Assembly: GCA_017407375.1 (NCBI GenBank)
Contig: JAFQWT010000142.1
Location: 1-17,923, forward strand
Direction: 5' to 3'
Origin: Clostridia bacterium
GTDB taxonomy: Bacteria > Bacillota > Clostridia > Oscillospirales > CAG-272
Length of the DNA stretch: 17,923 nucleotides
The position numbers and the translations under genes were made by a program. This document shows, one piece after another, positions 13,910 to 17,923 of the stretch (its first letter is position 1; every line of letters begins with the position of its first letter). Below the pieces are notes generated by a model, which was given only the letters and a program-made list of their open reading frames with translations, did no database searches and was not told where the DNA came from.

Positions 13910-13942
13910 GCGCCGAAAATGCGTGCGCGGGCGCGTCGGCGC
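13910..13942. repeat. GC-rich inverted repeat in the ligase/NfeD intergenic region
   Basis: GCGCCGA (13910-13916) and TCGGCGC (13936-13942) enclose a CG-rich loop and are followed by TAATTTTTT on the plus strand. It looks like a rho-independent terminator but no plus-strand gene precedes it. The rest of 13841-13977 holds nothing I can support. Confidence 0.5.
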
Positions 13943-13977
13943 GTAATTTTTTCTCCGCCTAAATTTGACTTGAGGAC

Positions 13978-14006
13978 TTTACAAAGCGGGGCATGTATGC
14001 TACAAT
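13978..14006 (+). promoter_or_regulatory. Sigma-A promoter of the NfeD-like gene
   Basis: TTTACA (13978-13983), 17-nt spacer, TACAAT (14001-14006), followed by CGGAGGAG before the ATG at 14039. Confidence 0.85.
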
Positions 14007-14038
14007 GGTAAAGTACGTTTGCTTTTTCGGAGGAGCTT

Positions 14039-14449
14039 ATGGATCTCTCTACCTGGATATACCTTGCGCTGACGCTCGTCCTTTTGGCGGCGGCAGTGCT
14101 GGCGCGCCGCCTTCTTCTCCTTTCGCCCGCGGTCGGTGCGCTGGCGGCCCTTGTGGCCTCGTTGCTTCCCACGGTGGCCCTTTACTGGGAGGCGGGGATC
14201 CTCGCCGCTGCTACGGGCCTTGCCTATCTTGTGCTGTCTCACCTGCCGCGCCGCCGTCTTACGGCGCTGGAGACCATGGTGGGCAGGACCTGCGTGGTGA
14301 CCGAGCGGCTTGACCCCCTGACGGGCGGTCAGGTGGAGGTGGACGGCAACCTTTGGGCGGCGCGCTCTCTCTCGGGGGAGGTCGCTCATGAGGTGGGCGC
14401 CGTGCTTTCCGTGGTCGCCATTGAGGGGGTCAAGCTCATCTGCGCGTAG
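14039..14449 (+). CDS. NfeD-like membrane protein
   Basis: 136 residues from ATG at 14039 (GGAGGAG, 4-nt gap). Three hydrophobic segments (about 5-24, 25-45 and 47-68) are followed by a short basic turn (LPRRRLT). A C-terminal beta-barrel follows, with the NfeD OB-fold pattern: ETMVGRTCVVTERLDPLTGG, then QVEVDGNLWAARS, then AHEVGAVLSVVAIEGVKLIC. NfeD short forms usually pair with a SPFH/flotillin (YqfA-like) scaffold or a stomatin-type partner in membrane organisation. No such partner lies next to it here, so it is an orphan copy. The family call rests on the OB-fold motif and topology. The function is inferred from the family only. It is monocistronic and is followed by the tRNA promoter, without an evident hairpin terminator. 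Confidence 0.8.
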   Translation: MDLSTWIYLALTLVLLAAAVLARRLLLLSPAVGALAALVASLLPTVALYWEAGILAAATGLAYLVLSHLPRRRLTALETMVGRTCVVTERLDPLTGGQVEVDGNLWAARSLSGEVAHEVGAVLSVVAIEGVKLICA

Positions 14450-14474
14450 CACGCTGATTTTTTCGTGAAACCTC

Positions 14475-14503
14475 TTGACAAACGCCTGTCGGTCTGCTAT
14501 AAT
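14475..14503 (+). promoter_or_regulatory. Consensus sigma-A promoter of tRNA-Arg/tRNA-His
   Basis: Perfect TTGACA (14475-14480), 17-nt spacer, perfect TATAAT (14498-14503), 21 nt before the mature tRNA-Arg end, as expected for a strong stable-RNA promoter. Confidence 0.93.
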
Positions 14504-14524
14504 ACACCCGTTGCGGTATCGTGT

Positions 14525-14601
14525 GTACCTTTAGCTCAGCCGGATAGAGCAACTGCCTTCTAAGCAGTAGGTCGGGGGTTCGAATCCCTCAAGGTACGCC
14601 A
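14525..14601 (+). tRNA. tRNA-Arg(TCT)
   Basis: 77 nt with encoded CCA. Acceptor GTACCTT/AAGGTAC, anticodon arm ACTGC-CTTCTAA-GCAGT with anticodon TCT, T-arm GGGGG-TTCGAAT-CCCTC. It is followed by a 30-nt spacer with an AAAGGG/CCCTTT inverted pair (14602-14625), then tRNA-His in the same transcript. Confidence 0.95.
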
Positions 14602-14631
14602 AAAGGGTGCTGCATGGCTCCCTTTCTTATG

Positions 14632-14708
14632 GTGGGTATGGCTCAGTTGGTTAGAGCGCCAGGTTGTGGCCCTGGAGGTCATGGGTTCGATTCCCATTAC
14701 TCACCCCA
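14632..14708 (+). tRNA. tRNA-His(GTG)
   Basis: 77 nt with encoded CCA. Acceptor GTGGGTA/TACTCAC, anticodon arm CCAGG-TTGTGGC-CCTGG with anticodon GTG, T-arm ATGGG-TTCGATT-CCCAT. The base before the stem (14631) is G and the discriminator is C, giving the G-1:C73 pair that marks tRNA-His. Confidence 0.95.
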
Positions 14709-14711
14709 AAG

Positions 14712-14736
14712 ATCCCCGTCCTCGGACGGGGATTTT
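14712..14736 (+). terminator. Terminator of the tRNA-Arg/His operon
   Basis: ATCCCCGTC, loop CTCG, GACGGGGAT followed by TTT, starting 4 nt after the tRNA-His CCA. Confidence 0.88.
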
Positions 14737-14745
14737 CCTTATGTC

Positions 14746-14774
14746 TTGACACGGCGGCGTCTTCCTTATATAAT
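14746..14774 (+). promoter_or_regulatory. Consensus sigma-A promoter of the P-loop kinase gene
   Basis: Perfect TTGACA (14746-14751), 17-nt spacer, perfect TATAAT (14769-14774), about 30 nt before the ATG at 14804. Confidence 0.92.
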
Positions 14775-14803
14775 AGAGATGATATTTCATAGGAGACAGG
14801 GCA

Positions 14804-15316
14804 ATGAAAAAGCTGACTTTGGTGATCAACGGCCGCGGCGGCGTTGGCAAGGACACCCTTTGTGAGGTGGCCGCCACGCGCTACCGCGTGAGGAACGTCT
14901 CGTCCATCACTCCCATCAAGGAGCTGGCCGCTGCCTGCGGCTGGCAGGGGGAAAAGACCGACCGCGCCCGTCGGTTCCTTGCCGACCTTAAGGCCCTGAC
15001 GGCGGCGTACAACGACTATCCCACGGCCTGGATCACCGCGCGCTATCGGGAGTTCCTTGCGGGGGAGGAGGAGATCCTCTTCGTCCATATCCGTGAGGCG
15101 GCCGAGATAAGGAAGTTCGTCGCCGCCACGGGTGGCGAGGCCCGCACCCTCCTTGTCCGCGCCGAGGGGCGCCTCGGGGCGCATACCTACGGCAACGCCT
15201 CGGACGATGAGGTGGAGGCCTACGATTACGATTATTACTTCTCAAACGACGGCACGCGGGAGGAGGCCGCCGAGAGCTTTCTTTCCTTCCTTCGGGAGGT
15301 CTTATCCTCCTTATGA
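14804..15316 (+). CDS. P-loop nucleoside/nucleotide kinase-like protein
   Basis: A 170-residue cytosolic protein; ATG at 14804 with AGGAG about 8 nt upstream. It opens with a strand and Walker A, LVINGRGGVGKDT (Gly10 to Thr18, Lys16). GKD in place of GKS/T is typical of deoxynucleotide-monophosphate and related kinases. Other visible blocks are ITPIKELAAACGW, EILFVHIREAAEI (second strand, Walker-B-like position) and an acidic C-terminal stretch NASDDEVEAYDYDYYFSND. I know this block pattern from uncharacterised kinase-like proteins of Clostridia. The phosphate acceptor is not known, and dNMP is only one option. It is monocistronic with a very strong promoter, placed between tRNA genes and spoIVA. 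No functional link to either is evident. Confidence 0.75.
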   Translation: MKKLTLVINGRGGVGKDTLCEVAATRYRVRNVSSITPIKELAAACGWQGEKTDRARRFLADLKALTAAYNDYPTAWITARYREFLAGEEEILFVHIREAAEIRKFVAATGGEARTLLVRAEGRLGAHTYGNASDDEVEAYDYDYYFSNDGTREEAAESFLSFLREVLSSL

Positions 15317-15350
15317 CAAAAGGGCGATACCGAGGCGTATCGCCCTTTTG
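15317..15350. terminator. Bidirectional terminator between the kinase gene and spoIVA
   Basis: CAAAAGGGCGATAC (15317-15330), loop of six, GTATCGCCCTTTTG (15337-15350), a perfect stem. It lies directly after one stop codon and 2 nt from the convergent spoIVA stop. Confidence 0.9.
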
Positions 15351-15352
15351 CT

Positions 15353-16828
15353 TTAGAGCAGAATGCAGACGAGCCCGCTGCTGCCCTCGTTGATGATGCG
15401 GCCAAGCGTTTCGCCAAGCTTGGAGCGCGCCGCGGCCGGCATGTGCGAAAGCTTTTGGTGCAGCCCCTCGTTGACAAGCTCGTAAAGCGGCTTGCCGAAC
15501 ATATTGGAGCTCCAGATGCCCTGGGGGTCCTCCTCGAATTCGTGGAGGAGGTAGCGGCACAGCTCCTCGGACTGCTGCTCGGTCCCCACAATGGGGCTGA
15601 GCTCGGTCTCGATATCGGCGCGGATCATGTGGATCGAGGGGGCGGAGGCCTTCAGCTTGACGCCGTAGCCGCCCGCCTGCTTCACGATCTCCGGCTCCTC
15701 AAGGCGCAGGTCGGAAAGCGCCGGCAGCACAATGCCGTAGCCCTCCGTGTTGGCCTCCCTGAGTGCTTCCTCCACCTTATCGTAGGCGGCGGCCTTCTCG
15801 GAAAGGAGGCAAAAGAGGCGGAACAGCTCGCCCTCACTCCCGACCTCGCGCCCCGAAAGCTCGGAGAGGGTCTCAAGATACAGCCCCTCGGCAAGCGTCA
15901 GCGCGATCTCGGCGCTGCCGTCCCCCGCGCGCATCTCGCACGCGGTGGCCGCCGTCACGGGGCCGTCCGTCCCCTCGCGGAGGGCGGGGCGGATATCGCC
16001 GTAGCGCGTAATGGCGGCGGCGCGCCCGTCCACGTAGGCACGCAGGCGCTCACGGAGGGGGTGGTCCTTCGGCAGGGCGGCGCACCACGGCGGCAGGCGG
16101 AAGCAAAGCTCGGTCACGGGGAAGGCGCCCAGCACCAGCTCTAAAATGTGAGAGATATCGTCGGCATTCAGCTCGGTGCAGTTGACAAGCGCCACGGGGG
16201 CGTTGTATTTCTTTTCAAGCTCATACCCAAGGGAAATGGCCTCCTCGCTCCCCGGGTGGCGGGAATTGAGGACGATGGCAAAGGGCTTGCCCAGCGAGGA
16301 AAGCTCACGGGCAACGCGCTCCTCCGCGGGTACGTAGGCCGCGCGCGGCAGCTCACCGATCGTGCCGTCGGTCGTCACTAAGATCCCAATGGTGGAATGG
16401 TCGCGGATCACGCGCTCGGTGCCCATCTCGGCGGCCTCGGCAAAGGGGATCGCCTCCTCCGACCAGGGCGTATGCACCATGCGCGGCGCGCCGTCCTCAA
16501 GATCGCCGAGCGCCCCCTCCACCCCGTAGCCCACACAGTCGATCATGCGGACCGAAAGCGCCGTGCCGCCGTCCGTCACAATGCGGACGGCCTCCTCGGG
16601 AACAAACTTCGGCTCGGTGGTCATCACCGTCCGTCCCGAGCCCGATTGCGGCAGTTCGTCCTTGGCACGCTCGCGGGCCTCGGCCGAGGCAATGCTCGGA
16701 ATGACCGAGGTCTCCATAAACCTCTTGATAAAGGTGGATTTGCCCGTACGCACAGGTCCGACGACGCCGATATAGATGTCGCCGCCCGTCCGTTTTGCGA
16801 TGTCCCGATAAATGCTTGTGCTTGCCAT
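15353..16828 (-). CDS. spoIVA: Stage IV sporulation protein A (spore coat morphogenetic ATPase)
   Basis: 491 residues from ATG at 16828 with GGGAGGAG 5 nt upstream; the Bacillus subtilis protein is 492. SpoIVA is made in the mother cell, hydrolyses ATP and polymerises on the forespore outer membrane as the basement layer of the coat. The N-terminus is characteristic (STSIYRDIAKRTGGDIYIGV), with Walker A GPVRTGKST (24-32), SGSGRTVMTTEPKFVPEEAV (switch-like region) and MIDCVGYGVEGA. The middle and C-terminal domains are complete and it ends in the typical GLVCILL tail, which anchors it to the membrane via SpoVM. It is probably transcribed by sigma-E from the site at 16865-16893. Its presence is the best evidence that the host forms endospores. 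Confidence 0.97.
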   Translation of the reverse strand: MASTSIYRDIAKRTGGDIYIGVVGPVRTGKSTFIKRFMETSVIPSIASAEARERAKDELPQSGSGRTVMTTEPKFVPEEAVRIVTDGGTALSVRMIDCVGYGVEGALGDLEDGAPRMVHTPWSEEAIPFAEAAEMGTERVIRDHSTIGILVTTDGTIGELPRAAYVPAEERVARELSSLGKPFAIVLNSRHPGSEEAISLGYELEKKYNAPVALVNCTELNADDISHILELVLGAFPVTELCFRLPPWCAALPKDHPLRERLRAYVDGRAAAITRYGDIRPALREGTDGPVTAATACEMRAGDGSAEIALTLAEGLYLETLSELSGREVGSEGELFRLFCLLSEKAAAYDKVEEALREANTEGYGIVLPALSDLRLEEPEIVKQAGGYGVKLKASAPSIHMIRADIETELSPIVGTEQQSEELCRYLLHEFEEDPQGIWSSNMFGKPLYELVNEGLHQKLSHMPAAARSKLGETLGRIINEGSSGLVCILL

Positions 16829-16864
16829 TGTTTCTCCTCCCAATTTCGCGGCAGTCTTGCTATA

Positions 16865-16893
16865 TGGATATGCACCTGTCCGCGGGAATATGC
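16865..16893 (-). promoter_or_regulatory. Likely sigma-E promoter of spoIVA
   Basis: Minus strand: GCATATT (16893-16887), 14-nt spacer, CATATCCA (16872-16865). This fits the sigma-E -35 (KMATATT) and the CATA core of its -10, at the expected 13-15 nt spacing. No sigma-A promoter is seen. spoIVA is a classical sigma-E gene in Bacillus. Confidence 0.65.
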
Positions 16894-16900
16894 CCGCACG

Positions 16901-16931
16901 GAAAAAAGACCGCCCCCGTGGGCGGTCCTTT
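16901..16931 (-). terminator. Terminator of the DUF1461 gene
   Basis: Minus strand stem GACCGCCC, loop ACGG, GGGCGGTC (16927-16908) followed by TTTTTT. It lies about 25 nt past the stop codon at 16953 and just upstream of the spoIVA promoter. Confidence 0.88.
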
Positions 16932-16952
16932 TATATAAGAAATAGGAAGGTG

Positions 16953-17693
16953 TCACCCGGCGCGCCGCCGTAAAAGGCAGGCCACCGTCAGCCACGCGGC
17001 CAAAACGGCCGCCGCGGTCGCAAGGACGATCGCCGTCGCATCCAGGAAAAGGTCGATCGTCAAGACGTAGGTCAGAGTGTCGTTGAAGAAGGAGCCCTCC
17101 ACCTTCTCGGGCTGGACGGGGAAAAAGAGATGGTGCGCATTGTGCCAGAAGGCCGAGAGAAAATCGCCGCCCGAGAGGAGAGTCCAAAGGCAGAACGCCC
17201 CCGCCGCAAGAAGAAGCAGCCCGTAAAACACCGCGGTATAGCGGAGCGCCGCCCCGCCGCACTCGCGCCGCCGCCAAAGGAGGTAGATAAGGCACAAGGG
17301 CGCCGAGATCGCCGCCACCACCGTTGCCACACGCCCAAGCGTCATCAGGTCGCGCACGTCTGCCATGTGCGTCACCGCCGCCTCACCGAACACGGCAACG
17401 CCGTCGGTCATCTCGCCGTTCAGCAGCACCCCGTCCATCGTAAGAGCAAAGCTGTCGCCCCCCTCAAAAAGAAAGGTCACGATGTGATCGATGATCGTGT
17501 CTATCTGCTCGTCCGAAAAGAGCGCCGATTGGCGGTAGTCGCCCCCCACGTAATAGACGCGTCGCCGCCATTCGGTGCCGTCCTCGTCTATGCGAGAATA
17601 GATGCCGTTCTTTTGGAATTCGTAACGGTAATACGCGGGCGTCCGCGCAATGAGCAGCGCCGGCGCTAAAATGCCCCCAAGAAAAAGGCACAA
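16953..17693 (-). CDS. DUF1461/TIGR01906-like membrane protein, 5' end missing
   Basis: 246 residues can be read, but there is no ATG: the first possible start is a TTG at 17693 with no ribosome site, at the border with unrelated AT-rich DNA. The N-terminal membrane helix is cut (begins LFLGGILAPALLI), so the gene is treated as partial. The rest matches DUF1461: TPAYYRYEFQKNGIY, an extracellular region with FGEAAVTHMADVRDLM (102-117), then helices at about 121-140, 152-172 and 208-240. Between them sits the family's FWHNAHHLFFP motif (182-192). The function of the family is unknown. The breakpoint is likely an assembly or recombination junction, not the natural 5' end. Confidence 0.7.
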   Translation of the reverse strand: MCLFLGGILAPALLIARTPAYYRYEFQKNGIYSRIDEDGTEWRRRVYYVGGDYRQSALFSDEQIDTIIDHIVTFLFEGGDSFALTMDGVLLNGEMTDGVAVFGEAAVTHMADVRDLMTLGRVATVVAAISAPLCLIYLLWRRRECGGAALRYTAVFYGLLLLAAGAFCLWTLLSGGDFLSAFWHNAHHLFFPVQPEKVEGSFFNDTLTYVLTIDLFLDATAIVLATAAAVLAAWLTVACLLRRRAG

Positions 17694-17923
17694 ATTGAGA
17701 AAAATACCGCATATGGGAATAACGTTCTATAAGACACATACTCTAACAGCATTCCTGATAATATAGGTGTAATTACTTGTGCGGACATAGAGAATGTATA
17801 ATACAATCCAGTATACTTTCCAACTTCTCCTGCCGAAGCAATCTCGATAACCATTGGTAAGGAGTTAACGTTGATTGCTGCCCATGCAAACCCAATCATT
17901 CCAAAGAAAATGATTAGAGATCC
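17666..17923 (-). CDS. MFS transporter, C-terminal fragment running off the window
   Basis: 86 residues, open to the window edge in frame. The sequence (FFGMIGFAWAAINVNSLPMV, EIASAGEVGKYTGLYYTFSM, TPILSGMLLEYVSYRTLFPY) matches the last helices of SLC45-like/sugar-cation MFS carriers of Clostridia. Its bases are AT-rich (many ATT, TAT and AAT codons), unlike all other genes here. The natural C-terminus is missing. After SICAFF the frame enters the GC-rich DUF1461 DNA (from about 17690) and stops at a TAG (17666-17668) after a few unrelated residues. Both partial genes share the minus strand in different frames. The gene is a broken or chimeric end; its real neighbours cannot be known from this window. 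Confidence 0.7.
   Translation of the reverse strand, partial: GSLIIFFGMIGFAWAAINVNSLPMVIEIASAGEVGKYTGLYYTFSMSAQVITPILSGMLLEYVSYRTLFPYAVFFSICAFFLGAF

Noticed and set aside
1..17923. CRISPR array, insertion sequence or prophage
   Set aside because: No regularly spaced repeats, transposase, integrase or phage structural genes were seen. The only direct repeats are the tRNA-Lys 3' copies and the paralogous esterases.

Overview
The window looks like a chromosomal contig from an uncultured, GC-rich, spore-forming Clostridia member, probably from an animal gut. The evidence is a full-length SpoIVA, a LysM-GH18 protein of the spore-lytic type, strong Shine-Dalgarno sequences (AGGAGG-like), consensus sigma-A promoters, a BspA-like leucine-rich-repeat protein and two secreted acetyl-xylan-esterase-like lipoproteins. 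No phage or plasmid genes are visible. The last ~230 bases are AT-rich and look foreign to the rest.

Layout. 1-750: C-terminal end of a BspA-like LRR surface protein and its terminator. 746-2364: a two-gene membrane-protein operon (YwaF/TMEM164-like, then YhhN/TMEM86-like) with its own promoter and a bidirectional terminator. 2379-2663: a small XRE regulator on the minus strand. 2789-4036 (minus): a LysM-LysM-GH18 protein whose catalytic Glu appears to be lost. It is divergent from enolase (4155-5417, plus), and a long inverted repeat lies between the two. 5542-6333: a NagD-type HAD phosphatase. 6402-6477: tRNA-Lys(TTT), whose 3' half plus terminator is duplicated exactly 191 bp downstream around a structured GC-rich insert. 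6746-11212 (minus): two tandem paralogous esterase lipoproteins, each with its own promoter and terminator. 11428-11757: an unrecognised 109-residue protein. 11800-13765 (minus): an acyl-activating AMP ligase followed by a stand-alone acyl carrier protein. 14039-14449: an NfeD-like membrane protein. 14525-14708: tRNA-Arg(TCT) and tRNA-His(GTG). 14804-15316: a P-loop kinase-like protein. 15353-16828 (minus): SpoIVA, with a likely sigma-E promoter. 16953-17693 (minus): a DUF1461/TIGR01906 membrane protein that loses its N-terminus where the sequence changes abruptly into the end of an AT-rich MFS transporter gene (17666-17923, minus).

How the genes may work together. Most are single-gene or two-gene units, each bounded by its own promoter and hairpin. 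Three themes stand out. The first is lipid handling: a TMEM164-like/TMEM86-like pair suggests ether-lipid remodelling, and the ligase/ACP pair suggests fatty-acid activation and loading. The second is polysaccharide deacetylation at the cell surface. The third is sporulation (SpoIVA and the LysM-GH18 protein). The ten sigma-A-type promoters I could place all have exactly 17-nt spacers. I see no obvious novel defence or mobile system. The best candidates for something undescribed are the putative lipid-remodelling operon, the tRNA-Lys 3'-end duplication with its structured insert, and the two-domain esterase family.
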